From NCBI GenBank assembly GCA_963816855.1, contig CAWFMA010000035.1, positions 179,878 through 243,877 on the forward strand: 64,000 nucleotides of DNA, written 5' to 3'. Both the position numbers and the translations under genes were made by a program. How positions within the stretch are numbered: the stretch's first letter is position 1; each line of letters starts with the position of its first letter. Of the stretch, positions 24,548 to 32,156 are shown piece by piece. The notes under the pieces are model-generated. The model did not search any database, was not told where the DNA came from, and saw only the letters and a program-made list of their open reading frames with translations. This DNA is from DASTFP01 sp963816855 (GTDB lineage Bacteria > Verrucomicrobiota > Verrucomicrobiia > Chthoniobacterales > Terrimicrobiaceae).

Positions 24548-25732
24548 ATGGCTAAAGAACAGTTCCAGAGAACCAAACCGCACGTCAACATCGGCACGAT
24601 CGGCCATGTTGACCATGGCAAGACGACGCTAACGGCCGCGATCACAACCGTGTTGGCCAAATCCGGCAAAGCCCAGGCTAAAAAATACGATGAAATCGAC
24701 GCCGCCCCCGAAGAAAAGGAGCGCGGCATCACCATCAATACGGCACACGTCGAATACGAGACCGACAAGCGCCACTATGCGCACGTCGATTGTCCAGGTC
24801 ACGCCGACTATGTGAAGAACATGATCACCGGTGCGGCGCAGATGGATGGGGCAATCCTGGTGGTGAGTTCGGCAGACGGCCCGATGCCACAAACCCGCGA
24901 GCATATTCTGCTGGCCCGCCAGGTCGGGGTGCCCTCGATCGTTGTCTTCATGAACAAGGTCGATATGGTCGACGACAAGGACTTGCTGGATCTCGTGGAA
25001 ATGGAGGTTCGCGAACTGCTAAGCAAATACGAGTTTCCGGGCGACACGATTCCCATCGTGAAAGGCAGCGCCCTGAAGGCGCTCGAAGGCAGTGCGGAGC
25101 ACGAGAAGGCGATTACCGACCTTATGGCCGCCGTGGACGAGTACATTCCGACACCTGAGCGCCCAAAGGATCAACCTTTTCTGATGCCGATCGAGGACGT
25201 CTTCAACATAGAGGGCCGCGGAACGGTGGCCACTGGCCGCGTGGAGCGGGGCGTTCTAAAGAAAATGGAGGAAGTGGAGATTGTCGGCATCCGGCCGACG
25301 GCAAAGACGACGGTCACGGATATTGAGATGTTTCGAAAGCTCCTGGACTCAGCGGAGGCCGGCGACAACGTCGGGGTTCTCCTGCGCGGGGTGAAAAAGG
25401 AGGACATCGAGCGCGGTCAGGTCATTGCGAAGCCCGGGACCATCAAGCCCCACAAGAAGTTCAAGGCCGAGGTCTACGTCCTTAGCAAAGACGAAGGCGG
25501 GCGCCATACCCCGTTTTTCTCAAACTATCGCCCGCAGTTCTATTTTCGCACAACCGACGTGACCGGCACCATCAAGCTTCCCGATGGCGTCGAGATGGTC
25601 ATGCCCGGCGACAACGTTTCCATTGAAGTGGAGCTGATTACCCCGATTGCGATGGAGAAGACTATCCGGTTCGCGATCCGGGAAGGAGGCCGCACGGTGG
25701 GAGCCGGGCGCGTTTCCGAGATTCTGGATTGA
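24548..25732 (+). CDS. tuf: Elongation factor Tu
   Basis: 394 aa GTPase that delivers aminoacyl-tRNA to the ribosome. G1 GHVDHGKTTLTAAI, G2 region RGITINTAHVEYET, G3 VDCPGHADYVKNM, G4 NKVD, G5 KGSALKALEG. Domain 2 and 3 blocks VFNIEGRGTVATGRVERG and PLNYRPQFYFR-like (FFSNYRPQFYFRTTDVTG) are intact, and the C-terminus is typical (GRTVGAGRVSEILD). It sits between tRNA-Thr and tRNA-Trp and upstream of secE-nusG, an arrangement common across bacteria. Confidence 0.99.
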   Translation: MAKEQFQRTKPHVNIGTIGHVDHGKTTLTAAITTVLAKSGKAQAKKYDEIDAAPEEKERGITINTAHVEYETDKRHYAHVDCPGHADYVKNMITGAAQMDGAILVVSSADGPMPQTREHILLARQVGVPSIVVFMNKVDMVDDKDLLDLVEMEVRELLSKYEFPGDTIPIVKGSALKALEGSAEHEKAITDLMAAVDEYIPTPERPKDQPFLMPIEDVFNIEGRGTVATGRVERGVLKKMEEVEIVGIRPTAKTTVTDIEMFRKLLDSAEAGDNVGVLLRGVKKEDIERGQVIAKPGTIKPHKKFKAEVYVLSKDEGGRHTPFFSNYRPQFYFRTTDVTGTIKLPDGVEMVMPGDNVSIEVELITPIAMEKTIRFAIREGGRTVGAGRVSEILD

Positions 25733-25750
25733 GCGAGCGATTCTCCTTTA

Positions 25751-25823
25751 AGGACAGTAGCTCAATTGGTAGAGCAGCGGTCTCCAAAACCGCCGGTTGG
25801 GGGTTCGAGTCCCTCCTGTCCTG
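25751..25823 (+). tRNA. tRNA-Trp (anticodon CCA)
   Basis: Acceptor AGGACAG/CTGTCCT, D-arm GCTC-GAGC, anticodon stem GCGGT/ACCGC with loop CTCCAAA (anticodon CCA), T-arm GGGGG TTCGAGT CCCTC, discriminator G. CCA is not encoded (GAA follows), unlike the tRNA-Thr and tRNA-Val genes here. Confidence 0.97.
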
Positions 25824-25848
25824 GAACACGCAATAGTCTATCGAAGTC

Positions 25849-26064
25849 ATGATCAAAAAGATCCGCAGGTTCATCGGCGAGGTGCGCGCCGAGCTCAGCA
25901 AGGCTCAATGGCCATGGGATCCCAATGAGAAGGGCTTCAAGCGTTACAAGGAGCTCGCGGATTCCACCATGGTGGTGCTGATCGCCATGCTGATTCTCGG
26001 TGGATACATCGCCTTTTTTGACTTCATTTTGATTAACGTCGTCACCTTCCTCACGAGGTCGTAA
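25849..26064 (+). CDS. secE: Preprotein translocase subunit SecE
   Basis: 71 aa single-helix SecE of the SecYEG channel. The amphipathic N-terminal part has the family pattern IGEVRAELSKAQWPWDP, then one membrane helix (STMVVLIAMLILGGYIAFFDF). Length is typical of the short bacterial form. Located between tRNA-Trp and nusG, as expected. Confidence 0.95.
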   Translation: MIKKIRRFIGEVRAELSKAQWPWDPNEKGFKRYKELADSTMVVLIAMLILGGYIAFFDFILINVVTFLTRS

Positions 26065-26067
26065 GCA

Positions 26068-26631
26068 ATGGCAATCGCTCCTCAAGACCAGTGGTATGTC
26101 GTGCACGTCCTTTCCGGCTTGGAACAAAAGGTGCAGGAGAATCTCAATCGCCGCATCAAGCTGGAAGAGATGTCGGACTACGTTTATGAGGTCCTCATCC
26201 CGACGGAGCGGGTCCAGGAAATCAAACGCGGAAAGAAGACCGAAACCACGCGGAAGTTTTTCCCCGGTTATCTCATCGTGAACATGAACCTGCTGGATGA
26301 GAACAATCAGCTGGTGGAGAAGACCTGGTATTTCATCAAGGAAACCGATGGCGTCATTGGGTTCGCGGGAACCAAGGATCGGCCGATTCCCATGAGGAAG
26401 AAGGAGGTGGAAAGTCTCCTGGCCCAAGTCAGGGAACGCGAGGACTCGGTCAAGCCGAAGATCAGTTTCGAAGTGGGAGACAAGGTCAAGGTGGCGGACG
26501 GCCCGTTCCAGAATCAAAACGGCGTCGTGGAAGAAATCGACCCGGAGCGCGGAAAGCTGCGTGTTTCGGTAACCATCTTCGGCCGGGAAACGCCCGTGGA
26601 CCTCGAATATTGGCAGGTCGAGAGGGCGTAG
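26068..26631 (+). CDS. nusG: Transcription termination/antitermination protein NusG
   Basis: 187 aa. NGN domain: QWYVVHVLSGLEQKVQENL, with FFPGYLIVNMNL and WYFIKETDGVIGFAG. C-terminal KOW: VGDKVKVADGPFQNQNGVVE, ending LEYWQVERA. Starts three bases after secE. Couples RNA polymerase with ribosomes and Rho. The rplK gene that usually follows nusG is not found downstream. Confidence 0.97.
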   Translation: MAIAPQDQWYVVHVLSGLEQKVQENLNRRIKLEEMSDYVYEVLIPTERVQEIKRGKKTETTRKFFPGYLIVNMNLLDENNQLVEKTWYFIKETDGVIGFAGTKDRPIPMRKKEVESLLAQVREREDSVKPKISFEVGDKVKVADGPFQNQNGVVEEIDPERGKLRVSVTIFGRETPVDLEYWQVERA

Positions 26632-26682
26632 TCAGAAGATTTAGACTTGCCTTGCGAGAGGAAACCTCCCTTAATTTTCGGC

Positions 26683-26967
26683 ATGCTCCCCCTATTTCTC
26701 GCCGGCGGCGCCTTCCTCGGGGTGGTCACGCAACCCGAGCCGGAGCTTTACAATCACACGCTTCGCGGTGAAAGGATTCCCGCGAAGGAAGTGGTTTGCC
26801 GCAATCGATGGGGAACTCCGATGCTGCCCGACGGCAAGGCGGGTTACAGCGTGATTGCTCCGATAAATCCTGAGTTCATCGCGCAGAGTCTTGTTCAGCC
26901 GCCGCTGACCAGCGGGCCGGTCTTCCGTCCCGTTCCGCCTGCCGCGGAGCGTCCACAGGGACCGTAA
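26683..26967 (+). CDS. Small exported protein of unknown function
   Basis: 94 aa from MLPLFLAGGAFLGVV, which looks like a short signal peptide. The mature part includes PELYNHTLRGERIPAKEVVC and a Pro-rich tail (VFRPVPPAAERPQGP). Upstream GAGAGGAAA could serve as ribosome binding site. No family recognised. Lies 51 bases after nusG. Confidence 0.5.
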   Translation: MLPLFLAGGAFLGVVTQPEPELYNHTLRGERIPAKEVVCRNRWGTPMLPDGKAGYSVIAPINPEFIAQSLVQPPLTSGPVFRPVPPAAERPQGP

Positions 26968-27038
26968 GCCCACTTTCTCCCCGAGACGTCTCTTTGGCCG
27001 CGAACCGGCATCGCAGCATCCAAATTTCCTACTGTATC

Positions 27039-27776
27039 GTGCGATATACCCCTCTTATCTTGTCAAGCTTGATCCTTTTCGCGTGCGCTCACCGGGAGAG
27101 TCCGCCGCTCGACGATCGCATTCCGTTCGACCAACGCTTGGGGCAATTCCAGTCCCTCCACAATAGCTCCCGAACCCAGGAGTTGCGCGCCTATTTCACC
27201 AAGGGGGCGATGGTTCAGTCGCCGCTGACACCGCGTCCCGCGAGCGTCGAGAAATATCTTCAAACCCTCGCCGCCGAGCCGTACCAAATCGATTTCAGCA
27301 AGACGCAGGTGGTCTATTCCTTGCCGCGGCGAGCGGCCACCCGCAGCGAGGTTACGGCGGTTGCCCCAGGGCGGTTCAACTTGAGAGAGCGCGTCACCGT
27401 AGATTGGCGCGTGGAGGACGGTTATTGGCGCATTTCGAAAATTGTCTTTTCGGACTGGTCGCCGATTGTCGGGACCTGGCGCCGAGCGGGTCTGAAACAA
27501 GAGGGCTCTATCGAACTGCGCCTGCTTCCCGATGGGAATTATCTCGTCTTTCTGGCGGATGACAGTTCCGAGCCCGCATTCCGCGGGCGCTATCGTTTGG
27601 AAGGCAACCGGATGATGTTCGCCGATTTCTCGTCAAAGGATCCGCAGCAACTGCAAACCGGCGAGGGAAGTTATCTGTTCCTTCGCACGGCCGCCGGATT
27701 GGATCTACGCAAGGTTCAGGACGAAAACCCATGGCGCGGAGAACGCTTCGAAGGGGTCTGGCAGGCGTCCCGCTGA
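27039..27776 (+). CDS. Predicted lipoprotein, NTF2-like N-terminal part
   Basis: About 245 aa from a GTG giving (M)RYTPLILSSLILFAC, a signal peptide with lipobox cysteine. A TTG at 26994 would add 15 residues. The first half (RLGQFQSLHNSSRTQELRAY to VDWRVEDGYWRISKIVFSDW) has the layout of an NTF2/SnoaL-like domain. The second half (IVGTWRRAGLKQEGSIELRL to RGRYRLEGNRMMFADFS) resembles a small lipocalin-like beta-barrel. These fold guesses are from pattern only. It is the last intact gene before the tRNA-Val island. Confidence 0.6.
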   Translation: MRYTPLILSSLILFACAHRESPPLDDRIPFDQRLGQFQSLHNSSRTQELRAYFTKGAMVQSPLTPRPASVEKYLQTLAAEPYQIDFSKTQVVYSLPRRAATRSEVTAVAPGRFNLRERVTVDWRVEDGYWRISKIVFSDWSPIVGTWRRAGLKQEGSIELRLLPDGNYLVFLADDSSEPAFRGRYRLEGNRMMFADFSSKDPQQLQTGEGSYLFLRTAAGLDLRKVQDENPWRGERFEGVWQASR

Positions 27777-27831
27777 TCAGCGCAGTTCGTCTTGGAAAGC
27801 GGCCGCGTCGGGATAATCTTGCAAAGAGGGA

Positions 27832-27868
27832 GGGCAGGTAGCTCAGCCGTAGAGCGGCAGTCTTACAC
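27832..27868 (+). pseudogene. 5' half of tRNA-Val, left boundary of island
   Basis: 37 bases identical, except one D-loop base, to positions 30597-30633 of the intact tRNA-Val. Identity stops exactly after the anticodon loop (CTTACAC). No 3' half follows. This is what remains when a tyrosine-integrase element inserts at the anticodon loop and brings its own replacement 5' half. Confidence 0.85.
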
Positions 27869-28225
27869 GGTTAGCATCAATAACTTGCACATGTTGTTTC
27901 ACTTACGCTCACTTGCGTTTTCTCTGGAGAGGGGGATCCGGCGCCACTCTCAGATAGGCTCGAAGTGCCCATTTTCGCAGGGGGGTTTGTAGAAAAGCCT
28001 ATAGAACGGAGAAGTTTCTGACCACTCTCGCCAGGTTCGCTGACTCAACAGCGAACCAATTGGGCGTCAAGGCTTGCGTTGATCAATGGGGCCCTTCTTT
28101 CGGACTCACGAAGTGCCTTCTCAAGCATCTTGGTCTTCTTGACCCTTTCCTCAAGTTCCCCCCTTACAGGTTAATCCGGTGGGGCTTTTGCTTTGTGGCG
28201 TGAGTAGGGCGTTGTATGATATTCG

Positions 28226-28402
28226 ATGAGCTTTCGCTCGATTGGACTCGTAGGCGTAGTCTGTTTGATGGTCCTAGGATGCGCCACACAACCATCGTTA
28301 AGCGAGGCTCAGTGGCGTGCACAACTGGAGCGCCAACAGCAAGGAGCACGTGAAGCCGGTCGTATCGGTTATATTGGCAACGAGGGGCCGCCCTCAAATT
28401 GA
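28226..28402 (+). CDS. Small lipoprotein, island repeat copy 1
   Basis: 58 aa: MSFRSIGLVGVVCLMVLG then C, a signal peptide with a VLGC lipobox, followed by SEAQWRAQLERQQQGAREAG and RIGYIGNEGP. Closely related to copy 2 at 28756 at both DNA and protein level. A very short surface lipoprotein of unknown role, reminiscent in size of lysis or surface-exclusion lipoproteins, but no family is recognised. Confidence 0.6.
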   Translation: MSFRSIGLVGVVCLMVLGCATQPSLSEAQWRAQLERQQQGAREAGRIGYIGNEGPPSN

Positions 28403-28484
28403 AACCCGGTCGCTTCTGGAAACGGTTGCCAGGGAGGATCGTTTTTGAGATGCCCAATTCCGCCCAAACTGATAGTCAATGGGG

Positions 28485-28673
28485 ATGAATTACGTCATCG
28501 ATTACAAAACCCTCGAAGGGGAACGTATAGGGTGTTTGGATCAACAGGTAAGGGAACCACTTGCGGAAGGATATCAGCCACATGGCAATCCTTACTCGTT
28601 TAAAAATAACTTCTACCAAGCGATGATCAAAACGAGTGACCGTGACGTGTCCGGTACTAGGCGTGGCTTTTAG
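28485..28673 (+). CDS. DUF1737-domain protein
   Basis: 62 aa from MNYVIDYKTLEGERIG (an ATG two codons upstream is alternative). The pattern Y-V-x5-LxxxVxxxLxxGYQPHGxPxxxxxxFYQAMIK matches DUF1737, a small domain found in phage-, plasmid- and island-encoded proteins. The C-terminal TSDRDVSGTRRGF is outside the domain. Biochemical function is unknown. Confidence 0.6.
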   Translation: MNYVIDYKTLEGERIGCLDQQVREPLAEGYQPHGNPYSFKNNFYQAMIKTSDRDVSGTRRGF

Positions 28674-28704
28674 TTGCCGTCCGCGGTGTGCGCCCGCTAT
28701 GGTT

Positions 28705-28729
28705 CGCCCAGGCGGGTGTTTTCGCTTTT
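28705..28729 (+). terminator. Phage-type terminator, repeat unit 2
   Basis: Hairpin CGCCC-AGGC-GGGTG (one G-U pair) followed by TTTTCGCTTTT. The same structure recurs at 29390 with compensating base changes, directly upstream of each lipoprotein copy. Confidence 0.6.
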
Positions 28730-28755
28730 ATGCGGCAGTCGTTGTATGTTATTCG

Positions 28756-28950
28756 ATGAGCCTTCGCGTAACTGGACTTGTAGGGATAGTCTGTTTGATG
28801 GTCGTAGGATGCGCCACAAAACACTCCGTAAGCGACGCGCAGTGGCGTGCACAATTGGCACGCCAGCAGGAAGCAGGCCGTCAATTCGGTCGAATTGGCT
28901 ATATTGGTTATGAGGGGCCGGCCGTAGGGCGCGGAAGTGTTCACCGTTGA
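28756..28950 (+). CDS. Small lipoprotein, island repeat copy 2
   Basis: 64 aa: MSLRVTGLVGIVCLMVVG then C (lipobox VVGC), followed by DAQWRAQLARQQEAGRQFG and RIGYIGYEGPAVGRG. Most of the sequence is shared with copy 1, with synonymous as well as replacement differences, suggesting that the protein was under selection after duplication. It is preceded by the same TTGTATGTTATTCGATG leader as copy 3. Confidence 0.6.
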   Translation: MSLRVTGLVGIVCLMVVGCATKHSVSDAQWRAQLARQQEAGRQFGRIGYIGYEGPAVGRGSVHR

Positions 28951-29076
28951 CGAAAAGCCCGTGGCGGTCATCCTGGCGCAAACTTTTGGCCGATATCACG
29001 CGGAAATAGCGGTTCGTCCCTTTTTTCGCGAAAATCAGGCCGGGTCGTGCCATTATTCCGCGTCCCCAAATGATTG

Positions 29077-29205
29077 ATGAAACGCCTACTTCCCCCCGCG
29101 TGGCTATTTCTACTTGGCTGCTACACGATCGTGATGGGAGCGCGTGTCCTCATTGTCGCCCTGGAGAACGCGCAACCGCCGCTTAAACCGCCGTTGGAAT
29201 TGTGA
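29077..29205 (+). CDS. Tiny hydrophobic ORF in island
   Basis: 42 aa, MKRLLPPAWLFLLGCYTIVM followed by a hydrophobic stretch and a Pro/Leu tail. Could be a lipoprotein (LFLLGC) or a single-pass peptide. There is no convincing ribosome binding site or family. Confidence 0.3.
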   Translation: MKRLLPPAWLFLLGCYTIVMGARVLIVALENAQPPLKPPLEL

Positions 29206-29389
29206 TTTTTGGCCGAGGGTAATTACGGGCAGCGGTCCCAAGTTTCGATTTCTATCCTGGCGCGAAGTTTCCGCCGGCGCCGGTTCAAAGAAGAGCATGT
29301 TCGCGAGAAAGCAGGTCATGACGACTTCGTTGTCCTTGAGGAACACGACGAGGTTATCATCGATCGTGAACACATCGCCCGATATGGTT

Positions 29390-29414
29390 CGCCCAGTCGG
29401 GCGTTTTCGCTTTT
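29390..29414 (+). terminator. Phage-type terminator, repeat unit 3
   Basis: Perfect hairpin CGCCC-AGTC-GGGCG then TTTTCGCTTTT. Homologous to the structure at 28705 and upstream of the third, degenerate lipoprotein copy. Confidence 0.65.
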
Positions 29415-29443
29415 ATTATGGGGCAGCCGTTGTATGTTATTCG

Positions 29444-29518
29444 ATCAGCCTTCGCTCGGCTGGACTCGTAGGGATAGCCTATTTGATGGTCCTCGGATGC
29501 GCCTCGCCCGTAGTATAA
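29444..29518 (+). pseudogene. Degenerate lipoprotein, island repeat copy 3
   Basis: Same leader as copy 2, but the start codon is ATC instead of ATG and the frame ends after the lipobox (LVGIAYLMVLGCASPVV then stop). Only the signal-peptide part survives. Confidence 0.6.
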
Positions 29519-30041
29519 ACGACCAAGACCCCCGAATCCGAACAAAGGAAACGTCAGGAGCAATGGATAAGGGGTGACAGTCCCATTGGTGAAGTTGGCC
29601 CCATGGGGGCACCTTCTACCCTTGGGACGCCCTGCGCGGGCACGATTCGAGATGATCTATATCCACGAGACCCCAGGTACCCCACAGGAAATCAACCCTG
29701 GAGAAGTGCGTTCGAGTGATGTTCAATTTTCATCTTGAAATCTTGAAAGCGCGCCGTTGTTTTGATGGGCCTGTTCTGCCTCAAATCCCATCTCTTCCAC
29801 CCATTTCCAGGCAGCCTCTATGCTCTCATTGGCACAATGCGAAGCGGTCTCGTCAGCCTCTTGCGTTTCCAGACAGAATCCTTCTTTTCGCGCACGTCAG
29901 GGATTTCCAAAATGGCCCGGTCTTCTAGCGCCAACTGGAAACAGTTTTTCACCAGTCCAAGGACGAAGTTATGATAACTTATGGCTATTCACTTGACTCA
30001 ACTTGCCACTTCACGATGTGCCTCAAACGGTCCCGCGAGAT

Positions 30042-30502
30042 TCAGCCACCACAATCCGTTGCGGTCGGTTGAGTGAAGCAAATAGCCCTATGATAACTTG
30101 AGCCGGCACCAGCAGTAACCTCGGTGACGAAAGTGCGGACGTCTGACGGTTTCACCTTGCTGATCTGAATATCCGCGCCATTTGCCCAGCGGTCTTTAAT
30201 GAGGCCAAACGACGCGTTCCTTGTTCTTGAATGCCCGCCGGGGCGATGCCGCGGGACGCTTTGAGCGCGGCGTCAGCAAAATTGGCAAGCGTCTTGCGCA
30301 GCGGCTCTTTATCGAGCCGCTCAAGACTCCGCATTGTGTCTCCCGCCTCCCGTTTCGCTGTCTTCAAATCGGTGGCTTTGAGTTTTTGCCAAGTAGGCTT
30401 CCCATTGATTGAACCTCTTGCGTAGAACCCACCATTGCGATACCGGTAAACGCCTTCGGCAACGCGAACGAACCGCTTCTCTTGTGAACTAATATTCTCC
30501 AA
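30042..30502 (-). pseudogene. Tyrosine recombinase/integrase remnant
   Basis: The N-terminal part reads VAEGVYRYRNGGFYARGSIN and KPTWQKLKATDLKTAKREAG, an integrase arm-type DNA-binding pattern. The frame then shifts near 30215. The continuation in another frame reads KDRWANGADIQISKVKPSDV and GAGSSYHRAICF, which is the core-binding (SAM-like) domain of phage integrases, and ends at a stop at 30042. The catalytic domain (R-HxxR-Y) is absent. The gene points away from the intact tRNA-Val, 95 bases away, as integrases of tRNA-targeting islands commonly do. Confidence 0.8.
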
Positions 30503-30596
30503 TCTCCTCTCACTCGTTCACGCAATATGGCGCAGAAAACACATGTAGAAGCCAAATTTTTCGAAGTGCATAAAAGTCACTAAGTAAATGACTTAT

Positions 30597-30671
30597 GGGC
30601 AGGTAGCTCAGCGGTAGAGCGGCAGTCTTACACACTGTTGGTCGGGGGTTCGATCCCCTCCCTGCCCACCA
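30597..30671 (+). tRNA. tRNA-Val (anticodon TAC)
   Basis: Acceptor GGGCAGG/CCTGCCC, D-arm GCTC-GAGC, anticodon stem GCAGT/ACTGT (one G-U) with loop CTTACAC (anticodon TAC), T-arm GGGGG TTCGATC CCCTC, discriminator A and encoded CCA. The first 37 bases are duplicated at 27832, so this is the right junction of the island and its promoter is now island DNA. Confidence 0.97.
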
Positions 30672-30762
30672 TTTTGCAATGGTTCGGGCGTTTCGAGAAA
30701 GCTTTCGATCGTCGTGACCCTCCTGCAATTGACATTGGCGTCCTTCGCAGGAGAATCACGAT

Positions 30763-31923
30763 ATGAGCAGAAGGTGCGTCACCACCCAGCGCAGAGGAAA
30801 ATACTCGCTTCCGGAGGTCGCGTCGGCGGCGCTTGAGCTCAGAGAAGCGGCAGGAGGGCCCACTGCGCTGGGCTTCGCGTTTGTGACACCGGACTACCTA
30901 CCGCACATCGAGGAATTCACGGAGATTATCCGCGTCGACGGCCACGTCATTGAGCTTGTTGGTGCGACCGGAGTCGGCTTCACGGTGAACGGAGAAGAGA
31001 ACGAGGAGGGCGGCGGCTTTGCCCTATTGGCTCTTGGGGCAACGTGCGGCACCTTTGAGGTGCGAGCGTTCGACCAGGAGCGGGTGGAAGAATCATCGGA
31101 ACCCTCTTTCTGGCGCAAGCTTTGCGGGGTGGAAAACCCCAACGCCTGGATCGCCCTCGCCAATCCCTTCAATTTTGACGCGGAACGCTGGCTCGCCGAG
31201 TGGAACGAAGCATGGCCGGAAGTCCCCTGTATCGGAGGACTCGCGTCCGGTCCGAGTCAGGAGCAGGATGTCGGAGTTTTTCACAACGGAAAGCTCTTTG
31301 ATGCGGTGCTTGTTGGCGCCACGGGGATGCGCGTGATGCCGGTTGTCAGCCAGGGATGCCGCCCGATCGGCGAGCCCCTCACCGTTACGCGGGCCGAAAG
31401 CAACGTCGTTTACTCGCTAGGAGCCCGCCCCGCCTATGAGGCCTTGGAATCCGCCTTTGAAGGCCTGAGCGAAGGGGAAAAGGCGGAAGCCAAAGGAAAT
31501 CTCTTCGCCGGGCTGGCCGGAACCGAGTACGTTGAGGATTTCAAGCCGGGCGATTTCCTGATTCGAAACATTCTCGGCGCGGATCCGAATTCGGGCGCGG
31601 TGGCCATCGGTGGGTTTCCGCGAGTCGGGCAGACCCTGCAGTATCAACTTCGTGACAGAAACGCTGCCGATGCCGGGTGGCGCGCAGTGCTGCGCGCGGT
31701 GGCTACGGAATCGGGCCGGCCCCCTATCGCTTCCCTGTTGTTTGCATGTTCTGGAAGGGGTTCCCGTCTCTTTGGCAGCCGAAGCCACGATGCGGGTTTG
31801 CTGGAGGAAATCCTTGGTTCACACGCCAGCGCCGGTTTTCTCTGCAACGGAGAGATCGGCCCGCTTGGCGGTCGGAACTACATTCACAGCTACAGCGCGA
31901 CCGGAGCGCTCTTCTTTGATTGA
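30763..31923 (+). CDS. FIST domain protein (FIST N and FIST C)
   Basis: 386 aa. FIST domains are proposed intracellular small-ligand sensors, often near signalling genes. The N domain includes ALGFAFVTPDYLPHIEEF, IELVGATGVGFTVNGEENE and PCIGGLASGPSQEQDVGVFH. The C domain includes SQGCRPIGEPLTVTRAESNV, GDFLIRNILGADPNSGAVAI, LLFACSGRGSRLFG and GFLCNGEIGPLGGRNYIHSY. No kinase or cyclase domain is fused. The gene follows the tRNA-Val and is convergent with the bifunctional nuclease, with palindromic repeat copy B between. Confidence 0.88.
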   Translation: MSRRCVTTQRRGKYSLPEVASAALELREAAGGPTALGFAFVTPDYLPHIEEFTEIIRVDGHVIELVGATGVGFTVNGEENEEGGGFALLALGATCGTFEVRAFDQERVEESSEPSFWRKLCGVENPNAWIALANPFNFDAERWLAEWNEAWPEVPCIGGLASGPSQEQDVGVFHNGKLFDAVLVGATGMRVMPVVSQGCRPIGEPLTVTRAESNVVYSLGARPAYEALESAFEGLSEGEKAEAKGNLFAGLAGTEYVEDFKPGDFLIRNILGADPNSGAVAIGGFPRVGQTLQYQLRDRNAADAGWRAVLRAVATESGRPPIASLLFACSGRGSRLFGSRSHDAGLLEEILGSHASAGFLCNGEIGPLGGRNYIHSYSATGALFFD

Positions 31924-31957
31924 GAGGCCGGCCTTCCCCGGCGTCAAGAGATTAGGT

Positions 31958-32127
31958 GACTGTTGAGAAACCCGCGTGTGCCACGTTGCGGTCAATTTTC
32001 GGAAGATCGCAAGGAGCCAAGCGCAGGCCGTAGCCGTGGCGCTATGGACAAGCTTGGCGACGCCGCGAGGGCCGAGAATTGGCGCAACCCTTGGGGGCGC
32101 GTGACATGCGTGGGTTTTTCAACAGTC
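31958..32127. repeat. Palindromic repeat element, copy B (about 170 bp)
   Basis: Inverted copy of the element at 14824-14996. Ends are GACTGTTGAGAAACCC and the near reverse complement GGGTTTTTCAACAGTC. It shares CAATTTTCGGAAGATCGCAAGG, GACAAGCTTGGCGA, AATTGGCGCA and CGTGACATGCG with copy A, plus compensating changes in the terminal stem. Like copy A it lies between the 3' ends of two convergent genes. No obvious target duplication here. Confidence 0.85.
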
Positions 32128-32156
32128 TTCCAGGCGCAGAAGAGTTTTTCTGCGCC

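Larger units (their letters stand above)
27869..30596. mobile_element. Decayed genomic island inserted in tRNA-Val
   Basis: About 2.7 kb bounded by the 37-base tRNA-Val repeat. It carries an integrase remnant reading away from the intact tRNA, a DUF1737-like protein, three copies of a terminator plus small-lipoprotein unit, and a small hydrophobic ORF. Gene density is low and several reading frames are broken, unlike both flanks. The stretches 27879-28225 and 29519-30041 show no complete gene; a charged helical fragment (ELEERVKKTKMLEKALRESE) can be read on the minus strand near 28090-28160. Confidence 0.75.

Noticed and set aside
28200..29520. Reading the three repeat units as a CRISPR-like array
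   Set aside because: Only three units, hundreds of bases long, with coding content and irregular spacing.
29209..29577. 122-codon plus-strand ORF overlapping the third lipoprotein copy
   Set aside because: It runs through the terminator hairpin and the repeated leader out of frame with the lipoprotein; protein-like composition is confined to a short charged part.
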